Below are positions 1 to 6,700 of a stretch of 15,195 bases of DNA, piece after piece (position 1 is the first letter of the stretch; the number at the start of each line of letters is the position of its first letter). Source of the stretch: CAZKCI01 sp964551475 (GTDB taxonomy: Bacteria > Auribacterota > Erginobacteria > Erginobacterales > CAZKCI01); NCBI GenBank assembly GCA_964551475.1, contig CAZKCI010000103.1:1-15195 (forward strand). Direction: 5' to 3'. A model generated the notes under the pieces. That model made no database searches. It was not told the origin of the DNA and saw nothing but the letters and a program-made list of their open reading frames with translations. Both the position numbers and the translations under genes were made by a program.

Positions 1-134
1 TGATGCCGGGTGACAACATCGCGATGGAAGTGACTCTGATCGGACCGATCGCGATGGAGAAGGGGTTGCGGTTCGCGATCCGGGAGGGGGGACGGACGGT
101 GGGGGCGGGAACGGTGAGCGATATCATCGAATAG
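1..134 (+). CDS. tuf: Elongation factor Tu, C-terminal end (partial, upstream copy)
   Basis: Only the last 43 complete codons are visible, starting with Met-Pro-Gly-Asp at position 3 and ending at TAG 132-134. The peptide matches the end of EF-Tu domain 3: MPGDN, then LIGPIAMEKGLRFAIREGG, then RTVGAG and a terminal SDIIE. EF-Tu is the GTPase that delivers aminoacyl-tRNA to the ribosomal A site. Domain 3 contacts the tRNA T-stem and EF-Ts. The gene enters from outside the window, so its start and promoter are not visible. Its position before rpmG, tRNA-Trp and secE is the classic tufB-like location. A second tuf begins at 15028, but the two visible parts do not overlap, so their identity cannot be compared. 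The final Glu and stop codon (GAATAG) are also the first unit of a 7-nt tandem repeat that continues downstream. Confidence 0.96.
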   Translation, partial: MPGDNIAMEVTLIGPIAMEKGLRFAIREGGRTVGAGTVSDIIE

Positions 135-163
135 TGAATGGGGAATGGTGAATAGGGAATAGC
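129..163 (+). repeat. Five exact 7-nt tandem units GAATRGN overlapping the tuf stop codon
   Basis: Units start at 129, 136, 143, 150 and 157: GAATAGT, GAATGGG, GAATGGT, GAATAGG, GAATAGC. The first supplies the last Glu codon and the TAG stop of tuf. The spacing is exactly 7 nt throughout. The stretch is non-coding past 134. No function can be assigned from sequence alone. Confidence 0.85.
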
Positions 164-205
164 TAAAACAAAACCACGAGGAAGACTGCGAACGGCGCGC
201 CAGCG

Positions 206-250
206 GCAACCGTTAGTAACTGTTAGTAACCGCTCGTAACTGTTCGTAAC
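206..250 (+). repeat. 10-nt tandem repeat with GTAAC core before rpmG
   Basis: The pentamer GTAAC ends at 220, 230, 240 and 250, with a variant GCAAC ending at 210. The interleaved pentamers are cgtta, tgtta, cgctc and tgttc. The period is 10 nt, close to one helical turn, so a protein bound to each unit would sit on the same face of the DNA. The array stops 14 nt before the rpmG start codon. It differs in word and period from the GAATRGN array upstream. Confidence 0.8.
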
Positions 251-264
251 CTTTATTTCATACC

Positions 265-411
265 ATGCCGGCGGAACTGATCATCCTGGCCTGCGGAACC
301 TGCAAGCGGCGCAACTACACCTTCTTCCAGAACAAGGTGGAAGGGAAGCTGGGGCTTAAGAAGTATTGCCGTTTCTGCCGGAAACACACGGCTCATAAGC
401 AGACAAAATAG
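265..411 (+). CDS. rpmG: Large ribosomal subunit protein bL33
   Basis: This 48-residue protein has the L33 signature: LACGTCKRRNY near the N-terminus and LKKYCRFCRKHTAHK at the C-terminus. Cys10, Cys13, Cys35 and Cys38 form two CxxC pairs, so this is the zinc-binding (C+) form of L33, a small protein of the 50S subunit near the E site. The length is normal. The ATG at 265 is chosen because it places LACxxC at the usual distance from the N-terminus. No Shine-Dalgarno sequence is visible: the 10-nt repeat array runs to 250 and is followed by the AT-rich ctttatttcatacc. Initiation may therefore be weak, leaderless or S1-dependent. Its place between tuf and tRNA-Trp/secE is widely conserved. Confidence 0.95.
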   Translation: MPAELIILACGTCKRRNYTFFQNKVEGKLGLKKYCRFCRKHTAHKQTK

Positions 412-469
412 CCCGGGGGGGAGTCCGGCCGATCCCGATGGTGTGCGCTGCTCCCTCCGCGGGCGTGAT

Positions 470-544
470 AGGCCAGTAGCTCAATCAGGCTAGAGCACCG
501 GTCTCCAAAACCGGGGGTTGGGGGTTCGATTCCCTCCTGGCCTG
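470..544 (+). tRNA. trnW: tRNA-Trp, anticodon CCA
   Basis: A full cloverleaf can be drawn by eye. Acceptor stem AGGCCAG (470-476) pairs perfectly with CTGGCCT (537-543). The D stem is GCTC/GAGC (479-482 with 493-496). The anticodon stem CCGGT/ACCGG (498-502 with 510-514) encloses loop CTCCAAA with anticodon CCA at 505-507. The T stem is GGGGG/CCCTC (520-524 with 532-536, one G-U pair) around the loop TTCGATT. The discriminator base is G544, as expected for bacterial tRNA-Trp. The 3' CCA is not encoded (the next bases are GTG), so it must be added by CCA nucleotidyltransferase. The tRNA lies between rpmG and secE and is probably processed out of a longer transcript. Confidence 0.97.
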
Positions 545-560
545 GTGAAAAAATGTGGGA

Positions 561-624
561 GGGCCGTCCTCGGCCCGATCCATGACGACTGGGATCGCGG
601 CGGGTCCCGAAGAAGAATTCGGGA
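561..624 (+). other. Spacer with two perfect short hairpins between tRNA-Trp and secE
   Basis: Hairpin 1 is GGGCCG (561-566), loop TCCT, CGGCCC (571-576). Hairpin 2 is TCCCGAA (605-611), loop GAAGAA, TTCGGGA (618-624). Neither is followed by a T-run, so neither looks like an intrinsic terminator. They could assist 3' processing of the tRNA or shape the secE leader. The function is unknown. Confidence 0.45.
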
Positions 625-680
625 TGGGGCAGATGCCGCTCCCCCAAGAAGGTCAAGCGGCTGTAGTTTTTGTCAGACCT

Positions 681-863
681 ATGAAAAAGCTTTTAGAGTT
701 TATCGCCGAAGCCAAGGCCGAGCTGAAGAAGGTGGCCTGGCCTTCGCGCAAGGAGCTTTTCGATTCGACGCGGGTGGTCATCGTGGCCTCGGCGCTGCTG
801 GCGGTCTTCATCGGCGCCGCCGACTACCTCTTCTCATTCCTGGTCAATCTGATTTTCAAATAA
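681..863 (+). CDS. secE: Preprotein translocase subunit SecE
   Basis: SecE is the small essential subunit of the SecYEG channel in the inner membrane. This 60-residue form has the family's amphipathic segment AEAKAELKKVAWPSRKEL, including the conserved Trp20-Pro21-Ser22-Arg23. It is followed by one transmembrane helix at about residues 31-58. This is the usual single-helix SecE, unlike the three-helix E. coli protein. The frame stays open back to a GTG at 555, with other possible starts such as ATG 633. The ATG at 681 gives the normal family length and places KKLLEFIAEAKAEL at the N-terminus. No good ribosome binding site lies close to 681, so the start is less certain than the gene. nusG follows after 13 nt. 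Confidence 0.93.
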   Translation: MKKLLEFIAEAKAELKKVAWPSRKELFDSTRVVIVASALLAVFIGAADYLFSFLVNLIFK

Positions 864-876
864 GGCAGGGACTCCC

Positions 877-1407
877 ATGGCGCACAACTGGTACGTAGTT
901 CATACCCTCTCCGGCCTGGAAGGGAAGGTCAAGGAAAGGCTGGAAAATCAGATCGCCTTGCAGCGCGCGAGCGAGAAGATCAGCGAGGTCCTGATCCCGA
1001 CGGAAAGGGTTTCCGAAGTCCGGGGCGGCAAGAAGCTGATCAGCCAGCGCAAGTTCTGGCCCGGCTATGTTTTTGTCAAGATGGAGTTCTCCGAGGAGAC
1101 CTTCTACATGGTCAACGAGACGGAGGGAGTGATCGGCTTTCTGGGTTCCAGCGTCCCCCCGCGCCCGCTCGACGACCAGGAGATGCTGGCGGTCCTCGGG
1201 CAGATCGACGACAAGAAGGAAAAGGTCAAACCCAAGGTGCTCTTTGAAGTGGGCCAGACCGTGAAAGTGACCGACGGCCCGTTCGCCAACATGACCGGCC
1301 TGGTCGAGTCCCTCGATCCGGACAAGGGCAAAATCGTCGTCCGGGTGGAGGTCTTCGGCCGCGAGACCCCGGTGGAGCTGGGCTACTGGCAGGTGGAGAA
1401 AAGCTAA
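877..1407 (+). CDS. nusG: Transcription elongation and antitermination factor NusG
   Basis: NusG binds RNA polymerase at the clamp helices and couples it to Rho or to ribosomal protein S10. The 176-residue protein starts NWYVVHTLSGLEGKVKERL, the opening of the NGN domain, which continues through the FWPGYVFVKM strand to about residue 110. After a linker, the C-terminal KOW domain (about 122-176) reads FEVGQTVKVTDGPFANMTG and onward to VEVFGRETPVELGYWQVEK. The length is typical and there is no inserted domain. An AGGGA about 5 nt before the ATG is a modest ribosome binding site. The TAA overlaps the next ATG by one base (TAATG at 1405-1409), so rplK translation is probably coupled to nusG. Confidence 0.97.
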   Translation: MAHNWYVVHTLSGLEGKVKERLENQIALQRASEKISEVLIPTERVSEVRGGKKLISQRKFWPGYVFVKMEFSEETFYMVNETEGVIGFLGSSVPPRPLDDQEMLAVLGQIDDKKEKVKPKVLFEVGQTVKVTDGPFANMTGLVESLDPDKGKIVVRVEVFGRETPVELGYWQVEKS

Positions 1408-1841
1408 TGGCTAAACGGATCAACGCGACAGTCAAGCTGCAGATCCCGGCCGGGCAGGCCAACCCCGCGCCCCCGGTCGGGCCGGCGCTGGGCGCGCAGG
1501 GCGTCAACATCATGGAGTTCTGCAACGCCTTCAACACCGCGACCCGGGCTCAGTCGGGCTACGTCATCCCGGTGGTGATCACCGTTTACAGCGACCGGAC
1601 CTTCACCTTCATCACCAAGACCCCTCCCGCCGCCAATCTCCTGAAGAAGGCGGCCGGCATCGCCACCGCCTCCGCCCAGCCCAACCGGGAGAAGGTCGGC
1701 AAGGTGACCCGGGAGCAGGTCCGGGAGATCGCCCGGATGAAGATGAAGGACCTGAACGCCCGCACCGAGGCGGACGCCGTTCGGATCATCGAAGGCACCG
1801 CCCGCAGCATGGGGATCGAAGTCGGGGAGAGCCAGCAGTAG
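1407..1841 (+). CDS. rplK: Large ribosomal subunit protein uL11
   Basis: L11 binds the GTPase-associated region of 23S rRNA and forms the base of the stalk on which EF-Tu and EF-G act. The 144-residue product has the N-terminal domain with LQIPAGQANPAPPVGPALG and GVNIMEFCNAFN. The C-terminal rRNA-binding domain includes TKTPPAANLLKKAAG, then VGKVTREQVREIARMKMKDL, ending with GTARSMGIEV. The Pro-rich N-terminal segment and the hinge are intact. Length is close to the usual 141-142. The start overlaps the nusG stop by one base, and a GGAG at 1395-1398 lies 8 nt upstream. rplA follows after an 11-nt gap. In other bacteria L11 and L1 share control through L1, but I did not find a clear L1-type repressor site before rplK. 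Confidence 0.97.
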   Translation: MAKRINATVKLQIPAGQANPAPPVGPALGAQGVNIMEFCNAFNTATRAQSGYVIPVVITVYSDRTFTFITKTPPAANLLKKAAGIATASAQPNREKVGKVTREQVREIARMKMKDLNARTEADAVRIIEGTARSMGIEVGESQQ

Positions 1842-1852
1842 GGAGACGAGAC

Positions 1853-2554
1853 ATGGCCTACCACGGGAAAAAATATCGCGCCGCCGCCGCCGCCATCGAC
1901 CAGACCCGCCTCTATTCCGTCGAAGAGGCGTTGGCCGCGCTCAAGAGCTTTGCCGCCGCCGGCTTCGACCAGACGGTCGAGCTGGTGATGAAACTGGGGA
2001 TCGATCCCGCTCGCGCCGAGCAGATGGTGCGCGGCACCGTGTCCCTCCCCCACGGCACCGGGAAAAAATTGCGCATCCTCGCCTTCTGCTCGCCCGAGCA
2101 GGTGGAGGCCGCCCAGGCGGCGGGCGCGGACTTCGCCGGAGGCAAGGAGCTGGTCGACAAGATCAAGGGCGGCTGGCTCGAGTTCGACGTCGCCGTCGCC
2201 GGCAAGGAGATGATGCGCGAGATCACGCCCCTGGGAAAGATCCTGGGACCGCGCGGCCTGATGCCGTCCCCCAAGGCCGGCACCGTGAGCGACAACCTGC
2301 CCCGGACGGTGAAGGAAGTCAAGGCGGGCAAGATCGAGTTCAAGACCGACAAGTCCGGCAACATCCAGGTGGCGGCGGGGAAGATTTCTTTCCCCGAGGC
2401 CAACCTGGCCGAGAACATCCGGGCGGTGCTCAAGGAGATCATCCGCGTCCGCCCCGCCTCGGCCAAGGGGAAGTATCTTCTCCAGGTTTTCATCTCTCTG
2501 ACCATGAGCCCGTCGGTCAAGCTGGACGCGGGGAAACTTGCCGAGGCGACATAG
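1853..2554 (+). CDS. rplA: Large ribosomal subunit protein uL1
   Basis: L1 forms the mobile stalk near the E site. In many bacteria it also represses translation of its own rplKA mRNA. The 233-residue protein has the full two-domain pattern. The N-terminal part carries DQTVELVMKLGIDPARAEQM and the RGTVSLPHGTGK motif. Domain II covers roughly residues 70-160. The return to domain I has the signature LGPRGLMPSPKAGTVS, followed by FKTDKSGNIQVAAGKISF. The C-terminus, LLQVFISLTMSPSVKLD, is complete. Length equals the family norm. A GGAG at 1842-1845, 7 nt upstream, supports the ATG at 1853. A 64-nt leader with a bulged hairpin separates it from rplJ. Confidence 0.97.
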   Translation: MAYHGKKYRAAAAAIDQTRLYSVEEALAALKSFAAAGFDQTVELVMKLGIDPARAEQMVRGTVSLPHGTGKKLRILAFCSPEQVEAAQAAGADFAGGKELVDKIKGGWLEFDVAVAGKEMMREITPLGKILGPRGLMPSPKAGTVSDNLPRTVKEVKAGKIEFKTDKSGNIQVAAGKISFPEANLAENIRAVLKEIIRVRPASAKGKYLLQVFISLTMSPSVKLDAGKLAEAT

Positions 2555-2562
2555 CGCTGAAG

Positions 2563-2592
2563 CGGCCTCCGCTCTCGGGCGGACCCAGGCCG
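2563..2592 (+). promoter_or_regulatory. Bulged hairpin upstream of rplJ, candidate L10 leader
   Basis: Outer stem CGGCCT (2563-2568) pairs with AGGCCG (2587-2592). Inner stem CCGC (2569-2572) pairs with GCGG (2579-2582) around the loop TCTCGG, leaving a one-sided bulge ACCC (2583-2586). L10 complexed with L7/L12 is known to repress rplJL by binding a bulged, kinked leader RNA. The position fits that, but I cannot confirm a match to the known L10 leader family. Confidence 0.35.
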
Positions 2593-2618
2593 AGTCACGA
2601 AGAGGAAAAGGAAGCGTC

Positions 2619-3164
2619 ATGAAGACGGACAAACGCACCATTTCGGCGGAAAAGCAGGCGATCGCTCGGGAATACCGCGACCGCCTCTCCGGCGTCGACT
2701 CGGTGGTGATGACCGAGATCAAGGGATTCTCCTCGCAGTCCTTCACCCGCCTGCGCGTCCGCCTTGCCGCCGGGGAGGCCGATTACTGGGTGGTCTCCAA
2801 CCGACTTTTCCGGCGGGTTCTGGAAGGGACGCCCTTCGCGCCGCTTTCCGCCGGGGTTGCCGGGGGATCGGCGGTGGCGGTGGGCCGCCGCGGCCTCCCC
2901 GATCTGGCCAGGCAGCTGATCGAGTTCGAGAAGGAGGAGGGCAAGGCCTTCCTGCGGACCGGGATGTGGGAAGGGACGGTTTTCGAAGCTTCCGGCCTGA
3001 AACGGCTCGCCCGTCTCCCCTCCCGCCAGGAACTCCTCGCCCAGGTGGCGACCGGGATCCAGGGACCGATCAGCTCCTTCGTCTCCGTCCTCGGGCGTCT
3101 GCTGCCGGCCTTTTTGAGCGTCCTCCAGCAGGCGTCTCAAAAGATGGGGGAAAACAAAGGCTAA
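2619..3164 (+). CDS. rplJ: Large ribosomal subunit protein uL10
   Basis: L10 anchors L7/L12 dimers to the ribosome and with them forms the stalk that recruits translational GTPases. The 181-residue protein shows the L10 plan. An N-terminal globular domain carries SVVMTEIKGFSSQSFTRLRV, then ADYWVVSNRLFRRVLEGTPF. After PSRQELLAQVATGIQGPISS comes a long C-terminal helix, VLGRLLPAFLSVLQQASQKM, the segment that binds L7/L12 dimers. It is somewhat longer than the E. coli protein (165 residues). The frame opens further upstream to 2538, inside rplA, but ATG 2619 is preferred because the GAGG and AAGGAAG purine tract lies just before it and the N-terminus then aligns with the family. rplL follows after a 114-nt repeat-bearing gap. 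Confidence 0.95.
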   Translation: MKTDKRTISAEKQAIAREYRDRLSGVDSVVMTEIKGFSSQSFTRLRVRLAAGEADYWVVSNRLFRRVLEGTPFAPLSAGVAGGSAVAVGRRGLPDLARQLIEFEKEEGKAFLRTGMWEGTVFEASGLKRLARLPSRQELLAQVATGIQGPISSFVSVLGRLLPAFLSVLQQASQKMGENKG

Positions 3165-3176
3165 GCGCATCTAATC

Positions 3177-3250
3177 GGTTCAACTCAGGTTCAACGGTTC
3201 AACGGTTGGAGAAGCATGAAGATAACCGTGAACCTCTGAACTGTGAACCT
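3177..3250 (+). repeat. Degenerate inverted repeat element between rplJ and rplL
   Basis: The left arm (3177-3209) holds three GGTTCAAC units. The right arm (3224-3250) reads as AACC-type units of alternating 7 and 8 nt: AACCGTG, AACCTCTG, AACTGTG, AACCT. At the centre, GGTTCAACGGTT (3196-3207) pairs with AACCGTGAACC (3224-3234) as 11 base pairs with one bulged A, closing a 16-nt loop that contains ATGAA. The same element with more, cleaner units lies between rpsL and rpsG. Here the outer units carry substitutions. Confidence 0.8.
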
Positions 3251-3265
3251 ATCAACCAGATTAAA

Positions 3266-3272
3266 AAGGAGG
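3266..3272 (+). promoter_or_regulatory. Strong ribosome binding site of rplL
   Basis: AAGGAGG lies 6 nt before the ATG at 3279. It is the longest match to the anti-Shine-Dalgarno sequence in the window. This fits the need for L7/L12 in several copies per ribosome while its operon neighbours are needed once. Confidence 0.8.
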
Positions 3273-3278
3273 AATACC

Positions 3279-3716
3279 ATGGCTGAAGAAACGAAAGTTC
3301 AGGAGACGGCGGCGCCGGCCGCGCCCGCGGCCGCTGTCGCCCCCAAACTGGCCAAGATCATCGACGAGATCGGCGTACTCACGGTGCTCGAGCTCTCCGA
3401 CCTGGTCAAGGCCCTGGAAGAGAAATTCGGCGTCACCGCCGCCGCCCCGATGGCGATGATGGCCCCGGCCGGAGGAGCGGGCGCCGCTCCCGCCGCCGAG
3501 GAAAAGACCACCTTCACGGTGGTCCTGATCGCCGCCGGCGACAAGAAGATCCAGGTGATCAAGGAAGTCCGCGCCGTCACCACCCTGGGGCTGAAGGAAG
3601 CCAAGGACCTGGTGGAGGGCGCCCCCAAGCCAGTCAAGGAGAATGTCTCCAAGGAAGAAGCCGCTGAGATCAAGAAGAAGCTGGAGGCAGTGGGCGCTAA
3701 GGTGGAATTGAAGTAA
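3279..3716 (+). CDS. rplL: Large ribosomal subunit protein bL12 (L7/L12)
   Basis: L7/L12 is the multicopy stalk protein that recruits EF-Tu, EF-G, IF2 and RF3 and stimulates their GTPase activity. The 145-residue protein has an N-terminal dimerisation domain at about residues 23-52 (KLAKIIDEIGVLTVLELSDL onward). An Ala/Gly/Met-rich flexible hinge follows (about 53-74). The conserved C-terminal domain has FTVVLIAAGDKKIQVIKEVR, then TTLGLKEAKDLVEGAPK, where Lys106 and Lys109 lie in the factor-binding helix. It is about 20 residues longer than usual. The extra length is an Ala/Pro-rich tail (residues 7-22) before the dimerisation domain. ATG 3279 has a near-perfect ribosome binding site, so the extension is probably real. 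rpoB follows after 18 nt. Confidence 0.97.
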   Translation: MAEETKVQETAAPAAPAAAVAPKLAKIIDEIGVLTVLELSDLVKALEEKFGVTAAAPMAMMAPAGGAGAAPAAEEKTTFTVVLIAAGDKKIQVIKEVRAVTTLGLKEAKDLVEGAPKPVKENVSKEEAAEIKKKLEAVGAKVELK

Positions 3717-3734
3717 ACGTCGCGGAGGCAGGGC

Positions 3735-6700
3735 ATGGGCATGAAGCAGGCGATAAAGGCGAAGCCGGAAGAAATCAACTACTCCCGGATCGGGGATTCG
3801 GTCGAGATGCCGGATCTGCTCGATCTCCAGCTCCTCTCGTTCAAGGATTTTCTGCAGGAGAACGTCCCCCCGGACAAGCGGACCGGGCACGGCTTCCAGA
3901 AGGTCTTCGAGGAGGTGTTCCCGATCTATTCTTACGACGGGAACACCTGCCTGGAGTTCGTGAGCTACACCCTGGGCGCTCCCCGCTACGACATGCTGGA
4001 GTGCCAGAAGAAGGGACTGACCTTCGCCCTGCCGATCAAGGTGAAGCTCCGCCTCAAGAAGGGGGAGACGGTCAAGGAGGAGCAGGTCTTCCTCGGGAAC
4101 ATCCCGATGATGACCCCCCAGGGGTCGTTCATCATCAACGGCGCCGAGCGGGTGATCGTTTCCCAGCTCCACCGCAGCCCCGGGATCTGCTTTGAGCCGG
4201 TCAAGCGCACCGGCAAGCTCGTGCTCTACATGATGCGGATCATCCCGGCCCGCGGCTCCTGGATGGACGCCGAGTTCGACCGCAAGAACAACATCTACTT
4301 CCACCTGGAGAAGAAGCGGACGCGGCGGCGGTTGCTCGCCACCACGCTGTTGCGCGCCCTGGGCCACGGCTCCGACGCCAAGCTCATCCGGCTCTTCAGC
4401 GACCTGGAGGAGATGGTGATCGCCCGGGACGGCGAGAAGATCCTGGGCCGCTACCTCTCCTCCTCGGTGGTGGACGCCAAGAACACGGTGCTCTTCAAGG
4501 CCTATCAGCAGATCGACGACAAGCTGTTCGCCGAGCTCAAGACCTACAAGATCGAGAAGGTGGAGGTCTTCCAGCCCGGGCCGGCGGTGGAGCCGCTCAT
4601 CAACATGCTCCGGGCCGACCCCACCGACAGCCAGGAGTCGGCCCTCAAGTTCATCTACAAGCGCTTCCGCCCGGGCGATCCCCCCACCGAGGCCAAGGCC
4701 AACGCCCTGATCGAGCGCCGCTTCTTCGACCGGCGCCGCTTCGACCTGGGGGCGGTGGGGCGCTTCAAGCTCAACCGGAAGCTCGGCCTGCCCACCGACC
4801 GCGACGAGCTCAAGAACACCACCCTGCGCACCAAGGACATCGTGGAAGCCGTCCGCTATCTGATGCGTCTGCAGGCGGGCGACGAGAACACCTCCATCGA
4901 CGACATCGACCATCTCGGCAACCGCCGGGTGGCCATGGTCGGCGAGCTTCTGGAGGAGCAGTGCCGCACCGGGATGGCCCGGCTGGAGCGGCTGGTCAAG
5001 GACAAGATGAACATGTACGAGGTCTCCTCGGAGTCCCTGATGCCGCACAAGCTGGTCAACCCCAAGGCGCTGGCCGGCGTGCTCCGCGACTTCTTCGGCC
5101 GCTCCCAGCTCTCCCAGTTTATGGACCAGACCAACCCGCTGGCCGACATCACCCACAAGCGGCGGCTGACCGCGCTCGGCCCCGGTGGCCTCCCCCGCAA
5201 GCGGGCCGGCTTCGAGGTGCGCGACGTGCACGTCAGTCACTACGGGCGCATTTGCCCGATCGAGACCCCGGAAGGGCCCAACATCGGGCTGATCGCCTCG
5301 TTGTCCACCTACGGACAGGTGAACGAGCTGGGCTTCATCGAGACGCCCTACCGGGTGGTGGAGAACGGGAGGATCACCGGGAAGATCAAGTATCTGACCG
5401 CCGACGACGAGGAGGCCTACATCATCGCCCAGGCCAACGTCCGGGTGGACAAGGACGGAAAGATGCTGGACGAGAAGGTGCAGGCCCGCCAGAAGGGCGA
5501 CTTCACGATGGCCCCCCCCGCCGAGGTCCACCTGGTCGACGTCTCCCCCAAGCAGCTGGTCTCGGTCGCCGCCGGGCTCATCCCCTTCCTCGAGCACGAC
5601 GACGCCAACCGGGCGCTGATGGGATCGAACATGCAGCGGCAGGCGGTTCCCCTGCTCACCTCCGAGCCGGCGCTGGTCTCCACGGGTCTGGAGGAGCGGA
5701 CCGCCCTGGACAGCCGGGTGATGGTGACGGCCGAAGAGGACGGGGTGGTGGAGCGGGTCGACGCCGAAGGCATCCGGATCGGGAAGAAGACCTACCCCCT
5801 GATGAAGTACCTGCGCTCCAACGCCGGAACCTGCGTCAACCAGCGCCCGATCGTGGTCCGGGGGCAGAAGGTGAAGAAGGGGCAGGTGATCGCCGACGGC
5901 TCTGGCACCGCCCAGGGCCAGCTCGCCCTGGGCCGGAACGTGCTGGTCTCCTTCCTGCCCTGGCGCGGCTACAACTTCGAGGACGCGATCGTGATCAGCG
6001 AGCGGTTGCTCAAGGAGGACACCTTCACCTCCGTCCACATCGAGAAGTTCGAGGTGGGGGCGCGGGACACCAAGCTCGGCCGGGAGGAGATCACCAACGA
6101 CATCCCCAACGCCGGGGAGGAGGCGCTCCGGAACCTGGACGAGGAAGGGGTGATCCGGATCGGGGCCGAGGTGAAGCCGAACGACATCCTGGTGGGCAAG
6201 CTCACGCCCAAGAGCGAGACCGAGCTACTGCCCGAGGAAAGGCTTTTGCGCGCCATCTTCGGGGACAAGGCCTCCGACGTCAAGGACACCTCGCTGCGCG
6301 CTCCCTCCGGGATCGAGGGGATCGTGATCGACGCCAAGATTCTCTCCCGCAAGGAGCGGATGGAGGATGAGGAGGAGGACGGGAAAGACGGCGGCAAGGT
6401 CTCTTCCCTGAACCAGCGGCACAAACAGGCGATGGCCAAGGTCAAGGAGAAGCGGCGGGAGAGGGTGGAGCAGATCCTGCACGGGAAAAAGCTGGAAGGG
6501 GCGATCGTGGCCGAGGACACCGGGAGCGAGATCATCCCCGGGTCCAAGAAGATCACCAAGGCCATGATCCAGAAGCTGGAAGCCCGCGATTACGAAGACA
6601 TCCAGTTCGAGGGCTCGGGGGAGGTCCTGGCCAAGCTGCGCAAGGTGATCATGGAAAGCGCCATGAAGCTGGAGGAGCTGGCCCTGAAGCGGAGCCAGGA

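Noticed and set aside
194..201. GGCGCGCC palindrome upstream of rpmG as an operator
   Set aside because: An 8-nt GC palindrome is easily expected by chance in GC-rich DNA and has no second copy in context.
670..699. TTGTCA (670-675) with TAGAGT (694-699) as a sigma-70 promoter
   Set aside because: The -10 match is weak and lies inside secE, so it could not serve secE from ATG 681.
3224..3281. A + strand reading of the repeat as NREPL pentapeptides, because 7+8 nt units give 15 nt
   Set aside because: The frame is broken wherever two 8-nt units follow each other in the larger array, and there is no start codon with a ribosome binding site.
3717..3734. Attenuator or RNase III site between rplL and rpoB as in E. 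coli
   Set aside because: The gap is only 18 nt and holds little more than the rpoB ribosome binding site, so there is no room for that structure.
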